Shown: positions 1-7,296, counted from the stretch's first letter. The stretch: 21,906 nt of DNA from Actinomycetes bacterium (GCA_030425055.1 JAUHVN010000012.1:1-21906); one strand, 5' to 3'. Made by a program: numbers and translations. Notes: generated by a model not told the origin, from the sequence alone.

Positions 1-1
1 C

Positions 2-256
2 GCCCGCTACGCCGAGAAGCGCGCGGAGCTGAAGAAGCAGCTGGTCGACCCCACCTCGACCGACGAGCAGCGCGAGGCCGCCCGCCTCGGCCTGCAGAAG
101 CTGCCCCGCAACGCGTCGCCGGTGCGTCTGCGCAACCGCGATGTCATCGACGGCCGCCCGCGCGGCCACCTGTCGAAGTTCGGCATCTCGCGCGTGCGCT
201 TCCGCGACATGGCCCACCGAGGCGAGCTGCCCGGTGTGACCAAGTCGAGCTGGTAA
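2..256 (+). CDS. rpsN: 30S ribosomal protein S14, zinc-independent type (3' part)
   Basis: Only the last 84 residues are present; the 5' end lies outside the window. The C-terminal part has the S14 signature: NRDVIDGRPRGHLSKFG, then SRVRFRDMAHRGELPGVTKSSW-type ending before TAA. S14 binds 16S rRNA in the head of the small subunit. In zinc-binding S14 proteins a CxxC pair sits around the NR(C)xxxGRPRG region; here that position is Asp and no cysteine is visible, so this is the C-minus (zinc-free, about 101-residue) form. In actinobacteria such paralogs often sit with rpmB/rpmG and are controlled by Zur, but those neighbours are outside the window, so Zur control is only an inference. Confidence 0.95.
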   Translation, partial: ARYAEKRAELKKQLVDPTSTDEQREAARLGLQKLPRNASPVRLRNRDVIDGRPRGHLSKFGISRVRFRDMAHRGELPGVTKSSW

Positions 257-270
257 GCCTCAGACACGAC

Positions 271-317
271 GGAACCCCCCGTTCCCGCTGCGACTGCAGC
301 AGGGAGCGGGGGGTTCC
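271..317. terminator. Bidirectional hairpin terminator between rpsN and the hydrolase
   Basis: An imperfect inverted repeat pairs GGAACCCCCCGTTCCCGCTGC (271-291) with GCAGCAGGGAGCGGGGGGTTCC (296-317). It starts 14 bp after the rpsN stop and lies before the end of the convergent hydrolase gene, so it could end transcripts from both sides. There is no long T run, which is usual in GC-rich actinobacteria. Confidence 0.7.
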
Positions 318-350
318 GTGTTCGCGGCGACGCGAGCGCGGGATGCCGCG

Positions 351-1121
351 TCACGCCGTCGTCGACTGCGCCTCTGCGTGCGAGACGCCCCACTCGAGCG
401 CGTAGTCCGCGACTTCCTCCCAGCCGTCCTGGCTGACGATGCGGTGCGTGCGTCCCGGCCACTCCTTGTAGTCGACGACGGCCGGACCACCGGAGCGGCG
501 ATACTTCTTCACGATCGCCTCGCCGATCGCCGGGGGAACGACGTGGTCGATCTCGCCCGACATGATCAGCAGCGGCGCGCGGTCGGTGCGGTCGTAGTCG
601 ACGTGCGTGACACCGCCCTTCTCGTTGAAGGCGCTCGCGACGCCCTCGAAGAAGACGCGGTTGGAGGAGTTGACCGCTGAGGTCTCCCACAGGCGGTCCG
701 ACTCGGCTCGGCTCAGGTCGTTGCCGAAGGTGAAGTGGAAGTGCGCCTTCGACAGCGGCTTCGCGCCGTTGCGGCCGAACGGGTTCGAGAGGATGGGAGT
801 GCCCGTCCACAGCGTCGACAGCGGCAGCGTGGTGATGCCCGCGGTCTGACCGGGCTCGACCCCCACATAGGCGACGCCGACGCCGCGGTCGGCGAGCATC
901 TGGGTGATGACGCCGCCGAACGAGTGGCCCATGATGATGGGCTTCTGCGGCAGCGCACGGATGATGCGCTCGTAGTGGTCGACGATCTGCTTCAGTCCGA
1001 TCCCCTTCAGGGCGCTGGGGTCGTCGCGAACCTCGGCGACGGTGCGGTCGTCGATACCGGGCCAGCCCGGGACGATCACCTCGTACGGACAGGACCGCGT
1101 CGCCCCGGCGTTCGCCCGCAC
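351..1121 (-). CDS. Alpha/beta hydrolase, probably 5'-truncated
   Basis: The frame encodes an alpha/beta-hydrolase core: the nucleophile elbow GHSFGG (Ser about residue 67), a GEIDHVVPP loop (Asp about 192) and a GRTHRIV segment (His about 226), so a complete Ser-Asp-His triad is visible. The recognisable part starts abruptly at YEVIVPGWPG. In relatives this follows a stretch of roughly 40 residues with the first beta strand and the oxyanion-hole HG motif (VHGLW-like), and neither is found upstream in any minus-strand frame. The start given is an in-frame GTG at 1121 without a convincing ribosome site, so it is a guess; the open frame continues further upstream without family similarity, into sequence antisense to the HU gene. 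It may be a decayed gene. The substrate is unknown. Confidence 0.6.
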   Translation of the reverse strand: MRANAGATRSCPYEVIVPGWPGIDDRTVAEVRDDPSALKGIGLKQIVDHYERIIRALPQKPIIMGHSFGGVITQMLADRGVGVAYVGVEPGQTAGITTLPLSTLWTGTPILSNPFGRNGAKPLSKAHFHFTFGNDLSRAESDRLWETSAVNSSNRVFFEGVASAFNEKGGVTHVDYDRTDRAPLLIMSGEIDHVVPPAIGEAIVKKYRRSGGPAVVDYKEWPGRTHRIVSQDGWEEVADYALEWGVSHAEAQSTTA

Positions 1122-1173
1122 CGCGCGTGCGACGATCGCCGCGCACCGCCGCTGAGCGCTCCCGTCGATCGCG

Positions 1174-1200
1174 TCACATCGGTCACATCGGCCACATCTG
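1174..1200. repeat. Three direct 9-bp repeats (YCACATCKG)
   Basis: Three adjacent copies of a 9-bp unit start at 1174, 1183 and 1192 (TCACATCGG, TCACATCGG, CCACATCTG). They lie in the 246-bp region between the start of the truncated hydrolase and the HU gene. On the minus strand they read as tandem CCGATGTGA-like units. They could be a regulator binding array or a chance micro-repeat; nothing else in this region is recognisable apart from a weak TACATT -10-like box at 1267. Confidence 0.5.
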
Positions 1201-1367
1201 CACCCGACACGCCGTCCGCCAAGCGCGAAACCCGCGGAAGTACGCGGAAATGCGGGGCCTTTCGGGTACATTCGAGGCGGTCGATCCGACCAGCCGGGGG
1301 GCACGTGGTCCGCCGGTCCGAGCAATGAACGAGGGTGGCGATCCGCCCCCTCTGGAGGACAACCACA

Positions 1368-1655
1368 ATGGCTGACAAGTCCATCACCAAGACCGAGCTC
1401 GTCGCGAGCATCGCCAGCGCGACGGGGCAGAGCCAGTCCGCCGTCTCGAGCGTTCTCGACTCCCTCTTCTCCACCGTCTCCGAGGCGGTCGCCAAGGGCA
1501 GCAAGGTCTCGATCCCCGGCTGGCTCTCGTTCGAGCAGGTCGCCACCTCGGCCCGCACCGGCCGCAACCCGCAGACCGGCGAGGAGATCAAGATCCCCGC
1601 GGGCAAGCGCGTCAAGGTCACCGCCGGCTCGAAGCTCAAGGCTGCGGTGAAATAA
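1368..1655 (+). CDS. hup: HU-family nucleoid DNA-binding protein
   Basis: This 95-residue protein matches the usual HU length (about 90-95). It has the N-terminal helices (KTELVASIASATGQSQSAVSSVLDSLF), the GSKVSIPGWLSFEQV strand and the family signature GRNPQTGEEIKIPAGKRVKVTAGSKLK that forms the DNA-wrapping arms. HU dimers bend and compact DNA with little sequence specificity. The ATG at 1368 is chosen over an upstream ATG (1335) because a GGAGG site (1354-1358) lies 9 nt before it and the protein then starts like other HU proteins. It lacks the long Lys/Ala-rich C-terminal tail of mycobacterial HupB, so it is the short form. A weak TACATT -10-like box at 1267-1272 would give a leader of about 90 nt. 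A strong terminator follows. Confidence 0.95.
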   Translation: MADKSITKTELVASIASATGQSQSAVSSVLDSLFSTVSEAVAKGSKVSIPGWLSFEQVATSARTGRNPQTGEEIKIPAGKRVKVTAGSKLKAAVK

Positions 1656-1670
1656 CCCACCAGCGTGAAT

Positions 1671-1704
1671 GAGGGGGATGCCGCAACCGCGCGGCATCCC
1701 CCTC
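1671..1704 (+). terminator. Rho-independent-type terminator after hup
   Basis: A perfect 13-bp stem pairs GAGGGGGATGCCG (1671-1683) with CGGCATCCCCCTC (1692-1704); one more C-G pair closes a 6-nt loop. It starts 15 bp after the hup stop codon. The stem contains the GGATGCC/GGCATCC 7-mer that recurs through the window. Confidence 0.85.
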
Positions 1705-1716
1705 GTCATGCCCGCC

Positions 1717-1722
1717 TAGAGT
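1717..1722 (+). promoter_or_regulatory. -10 box TAGAGT of a leaderless promoter (copD-ctaG fusion)
   Basis: TAGAGT fits the TANNNT -10 consensus and is followed by exactly 6 nt (GGTCTG) before the GTG start at 1729. This is the geometry of actinobacterial leaderless transcripts, where transcription begins at the start codon. No Shine-Dalgarno sequence is present. Confidence 0.6.
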
Positions 1723-1728
1723 GGTCTG

Positions 1729-3720
1729 GTGATCACCCCCCGCGTCCTGCGGGCCCTCGGGCCTGCGATCCTGGTGACGGTCGCGCTGGTGGTGCTGATC
1801 TGGGGACTCGCCTTCGGCGGCGGCGCCGAGCCGCTGGTCATCGCCGACCCGGGCCCGGTCGCGCGATGGGGTCTGCCCATCGCCAAGCTCTTCGTCAATC
1901 TGGCCGCAGCCGGCATGGTCGGCACCCTCGTCACCGCGCTGTTCACGCTCAAGGCCGGTGAGCGCCCGTTCGACACGGCACTGGATGCCTCGTCGGCGTC
2001 GGCCGCCGTGTTCACCGTCGCCGCCGCGACCACCGGGTTCCTGACGTTCATGGACGCCTTCAACCCCGTGCTCTCACTCGGTCCGGAGTTCGGTGCGCAG
2101 CTGGGTCGCTTCCTCATCGACACCGAGGTGGGCTGGACGTGGCTCATCACGACGATCGCGGGCGCGACCATCACCGTGCTCGCCTTCGCGGTGCGATCGT
2201 GGACGCCGTCGCTGCTGGTCGCGATCCTCGCGATCGCGACGCTCGTGCCGATGGCGACGCAGGGCCACTCCGGCGAAGAGGCCAACCACAACATCGCGGT
2301 CATGGCGCTCGTGCTGCACATCATCCCGGCCGCGATCTGGCTGGGCGGGCTGATGCTGATGGTCCTGGTGCGGCCGCTGCTGCCGCGCCCTCAGCAGGTC
2401 ACGGCGCTCGGCCGCTACTCGACGATCGCCCTCGTCGCGTTCATCGTCGTCGCGGTGTCGGGCACGGTGCGCGCGTGGGTCGGCGTCGGCAGCTGGGAGG
2501 GCCTCTTCTCGCCGTACGGCGTCATCCTGTCGCTCAAGATCGTGGCGCTCGTGGCGATGGGTCTGCTCGGTGCGTACTACCGGCGCCGTCTGATCGCGAA
2601 GCTCGGCGAAGACGACTCGTCGCGCCGCTTCTGGGGGCTGGTCGCGTTCGAGCTGGCGCTCATGGGCCTCGCGTCCGGAGCCGCCGCCGCGCTCGCTCGC
2701 ACGCCTCCGCCCTCCGACGCCGTGCTGCCGCTCGGCCGCACGCCCGCCGAGTACCTCACGGGTGCGCCGCTGCCCCCCGAGCTCACTCCCGAGCGCTGGG
2801 TCACAGCGTGGGAGATCGACCTGCTGTGGGCGTTCGCCGCCGGTTTCGGCGCGTTCTTCTACCTCGCCGGGGTGCGGCGGCTCGCCCGCCGCGGCGACCG
2901 GTGGCCGGTGCACCGCACGATCCTGTGGCTCAGCGGGCTCGCGCTGCTGCTGTGGGTGACCGGGGGCGCGGTCAACGCGTACCAGGACTACCTGTTCAGC
3001 ATGCACATGATCGGCCACATGCTGCTGTCGATGGCGATCCCGCTCATGCTCGTCGTCGGAGCGCCCGTGACGCTGGCGGCCCGCGCGATCGACAAGCGCG
3101 ACGACGGCACGCGCGGCGGCCGCGAGTGGATCCTGTGGGCGGTGCACTCACCGGTGGCGCGCGTGCTGACCAACCCGTTCGTGGCGGCGGGGATCTTCAT
3201 CGGGTCGCTGTGGGTGTTCTACTACACCGACCTCTTCCGCTGGTCTCTCTACGACCACCTCGGTCACGAGTGGATGACGGCGCACTTCCTCATCGCCGGC
3301 TACCTGTTCGCCCTCACGCTCATCGGCATCGACCCCGTGCCGTGGCGCCTGCCGTACGCGGGCCGCCTCGTGCTGCTGGTCGGCGTCATGGCCATGCACG
3401 CGTTCTTCGGCATCGCGATCATGATGCAGTCGGGACTGATGGTCGCCGAATGGTTCGGCTCGATGGGCCGCACGTGGGGCCTCACGCCGCTGGAGGACCA
3501 GTACCTCGGCGGCGGCATCGCGTGGTCGGTCGGCGAGATCCCGACGCTCGTGCTCGCGATCGCGGTCGCGATCCAGTGGAGCCGCAGCGACGAGCGCGCC
3601 CAGCGACGTCGCGACCGGCACGCCGATCGCACCGGCGACGCCGAGCTCGAGGAGTACAACGCGCGTCTGGCGCGGCTCGCCGAACGCGACGCCCGCGCCG
3701 AGCAGGCCGGCCGGCGCTGA
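1729..3720 (+). CDS. CopD-CtaG fusion membrane protein (copper / cytochrome oxidase assembly)
   Basis: This 663-residue polytopic membrane protein joins two families. The N-terminal half (about residues 1-340) is CopD-like, with multiple hydrophobic helices and conserved segments such as GHSGEEANHNIAVMALVLHIIPAAIWLGGLMLM and SGTVRAWVGVGSWEGL. The C-terminal part (about 360-640) is a caa3-type CtaG domain, with a membrane His/Met cluster around NAYQDYLFSMHMIGHMLLSMA and further His residues in DHLGHEWMTAHFL. CopD proteins handle copper across the membrane and CtaG proteins help deliver copper to cytochrome oxidase; the fusion is widespread in actinobacteria. The GTG start follows a leaderless -10 box. 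The C-terminal 40 residues are charged and cytoplasmic. It converges with the next gene across 25 bp. Confidence 0.9.
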   Translation: MITPRVLRALGPAILVTVALVVLIWGLAFGGGAEPLVIADPGPVARWGLPIAKLFVNLAAAGMVGTLVTALFTLKAGERPFDTALDASSASAAVFTVAAATTGFLTFMDAFNPVLSLGPEFGAQLGRFLIDTEVGWTWLITTIAGATITVLAFAVRSWTPSLLVAILAIATLVPMATQGHSGEEANHNIAVMALVLHIIPAAIWLGGLMLMVLVRPLLPRPQQVTALGRYSTIALVAFIVVAVSGTVRAWVGVGSWEGLFSPYGVILSLKIVALVAMGLLGAYYRRRLIAKLGEDDSSRRFWGLVAFELALMGLASGAAAALARTPPPSDAVLPLGRTPAEYLTGAPLPPELTPERWVTAWEIDLLWAFAAGFGAFFYLAGVRRLARRGDRWPVHRTILWLSGLALLLWVTGGAVNAYQDYLFSMHMIGHMLLSMAIPLMLVVGAPVTLAARAIDKRDDGTRGGREWILWAVHSPVARVLTNPFVAAGIFIGSLWVFYYTDLFRWSLYDHLGHEWMTAHFLIAGYLFALTLIGIDPVPWRLPYAGRLVLLVGVMAMHAFFGIAIMMQSGLMVAEWFGSMGRTWGLTPLEDQYLGGGIAWSVGEIPTLVLAIAVAIQWSRSDERAQRRRDRHADRTGDAELEEYNARLARLAERDARAEQAGRR

Positions 3721-3745
3721 TACGCGTCGACGCCGGGGATGCCGC

Positions 3746-4807
3746 CTACGTCCCCGACACCACGATCGAGGCGCTGCCGTCGGGCAGCACGGTGACCGTG
3801 CCCGACACCTCGAAGGTCACGTCCTCGTCGACGGGGCGCACCGAGCCGTCGAACAGCGACACGATGTCGACGCGGATGCGTGCCGCCGCGACCGTCGGTG
3901 CGATCCGCCAGGCGTCGCCGTCGGGGGCCAGCGAGACGACCGGCTGGGACGAGATCGTCCATTGCGGCGGCGACACGATGCGATCCTGCACGACATAGCC
4001 GAACGGGCAGCCTGTGGGCTGCAGCACCTGCTGCGTCGCGCACTCGTCGAGGAACTCCGACACCCGCGACTGCACGAGCGCGACGAACTCGTCGGTGGGC
4101 TGGGCCTGCACCTGCACCGGCACCTCGGTGAAGGGGCTGTCCGAGAGGACGGCGACACCCGGTGTGCGGGCGATCGCGTTGTCGACCGACACGGAGTAGA
4201 GCCCCGGCGAGAACACCAGCATGGGCAGCGCGGTGAGTGGATCGTCGGCCACGCCTTCCGGGTCGATCTGCCGCTTGTCGATCGCGAACCCGTTCACGTC
4301 GAAGTCGGTCGATCCTTTCACCACGAGGTCGATGACGGCCAGCGGGCTCTGCGCGAACTGCCACGCAGGCGCGACCCCGATCCAGCCGTTGCCGGTGACG
4401 TCGAAGCTCGACGTGCCGAGGTAGGCGCCTGCGCGGTACGAGACGGTGACGGTCGTGATGTCGCCGTCGGTGCTCTCCGAGACGATCTCGACATCGGTCA
4501 GGGTCGAGAGCGCGGCGCTGCGCAGCAGCGCGTCCGACGCGTTCGCCGGCAGGCCGGCGGCATCCAGATCCGCCGAGTCCACGGTGACACCGGGGACGGC
4601 GAGCGCGCGGGCCGCATCGCCGTCGGCGAGCAGCGAGAGGTAGCGCTCGACGAAGGCGGTCGGGCTGTAGAACTCGCGATACAGGGCGACGGCACCGGCG
4701 TACAGCGCGCTGACCAGCACGGCGCCGATCACGCCGAAGAGGGTGAGATCCAGCCACAACGGCGTGCGTCGGCGCTGCTGCACCTGGACGTCCGCCTCCG
4801 CTTCCAC
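3746..4807 (-). CDS. Conserved hypothetical protein with one N-terminal membrane anchor
   Basis: The 353-residue protein has a short cytoplasmic N-terminus ending in basic residues (QQRRR), one membrane helix (about residues 17-45, LWLDLTLFGVIGAVLVSALYAGAVAL) and a long extracytoplasmic part rich in beta-prone, Val/Thr/Asp segments. A region around FYSPTAFVERYLSLLADGDAARAL resembles the start of small NTF2-like or DUF4878-like domains of exported actinobacterial proteins. Two cysteines (CATQQVLQPTGC, spaced 11) could form a disulfide. No enzymatic motif is visible and I do not recognise a function. The start is GTG at 4807, placed 6 nt after a TAGAAT -10 box. It is divergent from the helicase gene, with 70 bp between the starts. 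Confidence 0.8.
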   Translation of the reverse strand: MEAEADVQVQQRRRTPLWLDLTLFGVIGAVLVSALYAGAVALYREFYSPTAFVERYLSLLADGDAARALAVPGVTVDSADLDAAGLPANASDALLRSAALSTLTDVEIVSESTDGDITTVTVSYRAGAYLGTSSFDVTGNGWIGVAPAWQFAQSPLAVIDLVVKGSTDFDVNGFAIDKRQIDPEGVADDPLTALPMLVFSPGLYSVSVDNAIARTPGVAVLSDSPFTEVPVQVQAQPTDEFVALVQSRVSEFLDECATQQVLQPTGCPFGYVVQDRIVSPPQWTISSQPVVSLAPDGDAWRIAPTVAAARIRVDIVSLFDGSVRPVDEDVTFEVSGTVTVLPDGSASIVVSGT

Positions 4808-4813
4808 GGGCCA

Positions 4814-4819
4814 ATTCTA
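4814..4819 (-). promoter_or_regulatory. -10 box TAGAAT of a leaderless promoter (membrane protein)
   Basis: On the minus strand TAGAAT is followed by 6 nt (TGGCCC) and then GTG at 4807. The spacing is the same as for the copD-ctaG and helicase genes, and no ribosome site is seen. Confidence 0.6.
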
Positions 4820-4865
4820 GGAAACGCCGCCTGTGGATCCCCCGACCCCGGCCGCATCTGCTGGC

Positions 4866-4871
4866 TAGCAT
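4866..4871 (+). promoter_or_regulatory. -10 box TAGCAT of a leaderless promoter (helicase)
   Basis: TAGCAT is followed by 6 nt (GAACCG) and the GTG start at 4878. It lies 46 bp from the -10 box of the divergent membrane-protein gene. Confidence 0.6.
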
Positions 4872-4877
4872 GAACCG

Positions 4878-6233
4878 GTGACCTCGCCCGCCCTCTCCGC
4901 CGAGCAGCAGGACGTGTTCGAGCTCATCGAGAACACGCGCGACCACGTCTTCGTCACCGGCCGTGCCGGCACCGGCAAGTCGACGCTCCTGCAGCACCTC
5001 GCGTGGAACACCTCGAAGCAGATCGCCGTCTGCGCGCCGACGGGCGTCGCCGCGCTCAACGTCGAGGGTCAGACGATCCACTCGCTGTTCCGGCTGCCGA
5101 TCGGGCTCATCGCCAACAGCGAGCTCGAGCAGGGCGATGCCACGCGGCGCATCCTCAATGCCCTCGACACCCTCGTGATCGACGAGATCTCGATGGTCAA
5201 CGCCGACCTGATGGATGCGATCGACCGCTCGCTGCGCCAGGCCCGCGGGCGGCGGGGCGAGCCGTTCGGCGGTGCGCAGGTGGTCATGTTCGGCGATCCC
5301 TACCAGCTCGCGCCGGTGCCGCCGCGAGGCGACGAGATGCGTTACATCCGCGACCATTACCGGTCGTTCTGGTTCTTCGACGCCAAGGTCTGGGCCGGCG
5401 AGCGGGCCGATGAAGGCGGGATGCTCGATCTCGGGCGGCACGGCGCCGACCTTACGATCCGCGAACTCGTCGACGTGCACCGGCAGGCCGACCCCGGGTT
5501 CCGCGCCATGCTCAACGCGGTACGCCACGGCCAGGTGACCGCCGACATCGCCCAGGTGCTCAACGACACCGGGGCGCGGACGCCGCCCGAGCCCGGCGAG
5601 CACGAGAAGCCGATCATCACGCTCGCGACGCGCAACGACATCGTGAACGCGATCAACCGCCGGCACCTCGCTGAACTTCCGGGCGCGGTGCAGACGGCGG
5701 CCGCGGAGGTCAACGGCGACTTCGGGCGCGGCGACGCCTACCCTGCCGACGTCGAGCTGCAGCTGAAGGTCGGCGCGCAGGTCATGTTCCTCCGCAACGA
5801 CGTCGGCTCCTACGGAGAGCCGCCGCGGTGGGTGAACGGCACGATCGGCACGGTGACGCGCATCGCCGGCGGCACGGTTCGCGTCGACGTCGAGGGGACC
5901 GAGTTCGACGTAGAGCCGGCCGTATGGGAGAGGTTCCGGTATCGGTACGACGCGGCCTCGCGCAACCTCACGCGCGAGATCGTCGCCGAGTTCACGCAGT
6001 TCCCGCTGCGGCTGGCGTGGGCGGTCACGATCCACAAGTCGCAGGGCAAGACCTACGAGCGCGCGATCATCGACCTGGGCGCAGGCGCGTTCGCACCGGG
6101 GCAGACCTACGTCGCGCTGTCCCGGCTGACCTCGCTCGACGGGCTGTACCTCAGCCGTCCGCTGCGCCCCCGCGACATCCGGGTCGACCCCGACGTGTCA
6201 CGATTCCTGTCGCGCGCGAACATCGCGCGGTGA
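4878..6233 (+). CDS. PIF1/RecD-like superfamily 1B DNA helicase
   Basis: This 451-residue ATPase has the motifs of PIF1-family 5'-3' helicases in order: Walker A GRAGTGKST (residues 28-36), motif Ia CAPTGVAALNVEGQTIHSLF (52-71), Walker B VIDEISM (100-106), motif III FGDPYQLAPV, a UvrD-C-like segment LAWAVTIHKSQGKTYERAIIDLG, and YVALSRLTSLDGLYL near the C-terminus. It should unwind DNA using ATP, perhaps at G-rich or stalled-replication structures, as for PIF1 enzymes generally; the precise role of bacterial members is poorly defined. There is no N-terminal nuclease or other fused domain, so it is the minimal form. It starts at a leaderless GTG and converges with the heme oxygenase gene, leaving one base between the stop codons. 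Confidence 0.9.
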   Translation: MTSPALSAEQQDVFELIENTRDHVFVTGRAGTGKSTLLQHLAWNTSKQIAVCAPTGVAALNVEGQTIHSLFRLPIGLIANSELEQGDATRRILNALDTLVIDEISMVNADLMDAIDRSLRQARGRRGEPFGGAQVVMFGDPYQLAPVPPRGDEMRYIRDHYRSFWFFDAKVWAGERADEGGMLDLGRHGADLTIRELVDVHRQADPGFRAMLNAVRHGQVTADIAQVLNDTGARTPPEPGEHEKPIITLATRNDIVNAINRRHLAELPGAVQTAAAEVNGDFGRGDAYPADVELQLKVGAQVMFLRNDVGSYGEPPRWVNGTIGTVTRIAGGTVRVDVEGTEFDVEPAVWERFRYRYDAASRNLTREIVAEFTQFPLRLAWAVTIHKSQGKTYERAIIDLGAGAFAPGQTYVALSRLTSLDGLYLSRPLRPRDIRVDPDVSRFLSRANIAR

Positions 6234-6234
6234 G

Positions 6235-6888
6235 TCAGGCGGCGGTCTCGGCCTTCGCGCGGGCGAGATCCTCGAACAGCTCCGTGTTCAACCGGTAGGC
6301 CAGCAGGACTTCCTCGACGACCCGCTCCTTCTCGTCGTCGCTCCACGGTGCGGCATCCAGCTGCTCGCGATAGACGTCCTTGAAGGCCTTCGGGTCGGCG
6401 ATGTCCTCGAAGATGTAGAACCCGATGCCGTTGGTCTCGAAGCCGAACCGGCGTGCCATGAGGCGGCCGATGAACAGTCCGCCCGACAGGTCGCCGAGGT
6501 AGCGCGTGTAGTGGTGGGCGACGAAGCCGCCCGGCCACATCGCACCCACCTGCCGGATGCGGTCGACGTAGCGGCGGGTCGTCGGAAGCGCCTCGATCTC
6601 GTCGCGCCAGTCGGGGCCGACGAGGAACTCGAGGTCCGACTCGAGCGCGGGCAGTCGCGTGAGCTTCTCGCTGATGAAGGTGGCGGCGACCGGGTCGTGC
6701 TTCATGCGGTCGGCGGCCCACTCGAGCGCCTCGTAGATGTACCAGTGCTGCGCGACGAGCGCGATGTAGTCATCGCGCGTGCCCTCACCGCTCATGAGGT
6801 CTGACATGAAGCCGGCGTGCTCGCTCGTGGAGTGCGCCTGGCTGGAGCGCTCGCGCAAGAGTGTGGAGAAGGGGATGACGTCGGGCAT
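6235..6888 (-). CDS. hmuO: Heme oxygenase (biliverdin-producing, HmuO type)
   Basis: The 217-residue protein resembles Corynebacterium HmuO along its length. The proximal heme ligand is expected at His19 in QAHSTSEHAGFMSDLMSG; the distal helix motif VAHHYTRYLGDLSGGLFIGRL carries the glycines that lie over the heme; GIGFYIFEDI and KDVYREQLD are further family motifs. The enzyme opens heme to biliverdin, CO and Fe2+ using O2 and reducing equivalents, to gain iron from heme or to turn it over. The ATG at 6888 is followed by a normal N-terminus (MPDVIPFSTLLRERS). A perfect inverted repeat lies between the likely -10 box and the start, suggesting repressor control by iron or heme. The DUF2470 gene lies upstream on the same strand. 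Confidence 0.95.
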   Translation of the reverse strand: MPDVIPFSTLLRERSSQAHSTSEHAGFMSDLMSGEGTRDDYIALVAQHWYIYEALEWAADRMKHDPVAATFISEKLTRLPALESDLEFLVGPDWRDEIEALPTTRRYVDRIRQVGAMWPGGFVAHHYTRYLGDLSGGLFIGRLMARRFGFETNGIGFYIFEDIADPKAFKDVYREQLDAAPWSDDEKERVVEEVLLAYRLNTELFEDLARAKAETAA

Positions 6889-6901
6889 GGCGTCCGTTCG
6901 G

Positions 6902-6917
6902 GTAAGGGTGTCCTTAC
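6902..6917. promoter_or_regulatory. Inverted repeat, probable operator of heme oxygenase
   Basis: GTAAGG (6902-6907) and CCTTAC (6912-6917) form a perfect 6-4-6 inverted repeat, 13 bp upstream of the hmuO start and next to a TATACC -10-like box. It would cover the transcription start. The spacing does not match the 19-bp DtxR/IdeR consensus well (the AGG/CCT elements are closer together), so the regulator is left open. Confidence 0.55.
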
Positions 6918-6918
6918 T

Positions 6919-6924
6919 GGTATA
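6919..6924 (-). promoter_or_regulatory. Probable -10 box TATACC of hmuO
   Basis: On the minus strand TATACC lies two nucleotides upstream of the GTAAGG/CCTTAC repeat and would place the transcription start inside that repeat, giving a short leader. No good -35 is visible. Confidence 0.4.
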
Positions 6925-6972
6925 CCACGCCGGGGTTGCGACCTTCCGAGCCGGAGCGGCCTCTCGAGTCGC

Positions 6973-7284
6973 TCAGGCGTGCGGTCGAGGCTCCACGCCG
7001 AGCCTGCGGCACGCCTCGTCGTAGAGTGCGACGATCTCGCGGCGCACCTCGGGCCGCTGCGAGATGGACCCGCCCGGCCACGGCACGCGGACGGCGGTCG
7101 CCGTGCCGTCGGCCAGCGTCGCCTGCCAGTCGCCGCCGTCGCCGTCGAAGCCCGTCATCGACGCCGCCGATGCGGAAGCGTCAGGACCGAATGCGCGCAC
7201 GATGAGCAGGTTGTCATCGGCATGGTCGGCGTTCATGTGCCCGAGCACGCCCGCGAGGGCGGCATCGTCGAACCTGTGAGGCAT
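6973..7284 (-). CDS. DUF2470 domain protein
   Basis: The 103-residue protein is a single DUF2470 domain: the motif VLGHMNADHADDNLLIVRAFG is followed by a strand-rich region with FDGDGGDWQATLADG and a C-terminal helix PEVRREIVALYDEACRRLG. DUF2470 occurs alone or as the C-terminal domain of HugZ/HutZ-type heme-handling split-barrel proteins and in plant glutamyl-tRNA reductase-binding protein, where it contributes to heme binding. Standing just upstream of heme oxygenase on the same strand (84-bp gap), it plausibly has a heme-related role; this is inference. The start is ATG at 7284, 6 nt after a TAGGCT -10 box. Confidence 0.85.
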   Translation of the reverse strand: MPHRFDDAALAGVLGHMNADHADDNLLIVRAFGPDASASAASMTGFDGDGGDWQATLADGTATAVRVPWPGGSISQRPEVRREIVALYDEACRRLGVEPRPHA

Positions 7285-7290
7285 CCGCTC

Positions 7291-7296
7291 AGCCTA
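7291..7296 (-). promoter_or_regulatory. -10 box TAGGCT of a leaderless promoter (DUF2470 gene)
   Basis: TAGGCT on the minus strand is followed by 6 nt (GAGCGG) and ATG at 7284. It lies in the 80-bp region shared with the divergent lipoprotein gene. Confidence 0.6.

Noticed and set aside
3300..6035. Very long minus-strand open frame (911 codons) across the membrane-protein and helicase genes
   Set aside because: It runs antisense to the helicase and through other well-supported genes in another frame, has low-complexity Arg/Asp-rich composition and no domain. In DNA this GC-rich, stop codons are scarce in shadow frames.
6902..6917. DtxR/IdeR iron box
   Set aside because: The inverted repeat is real, but its arm spacing and central sequence differ from the 19-bp DtxR/IdeR consensus, so naming that regulator is not justified.
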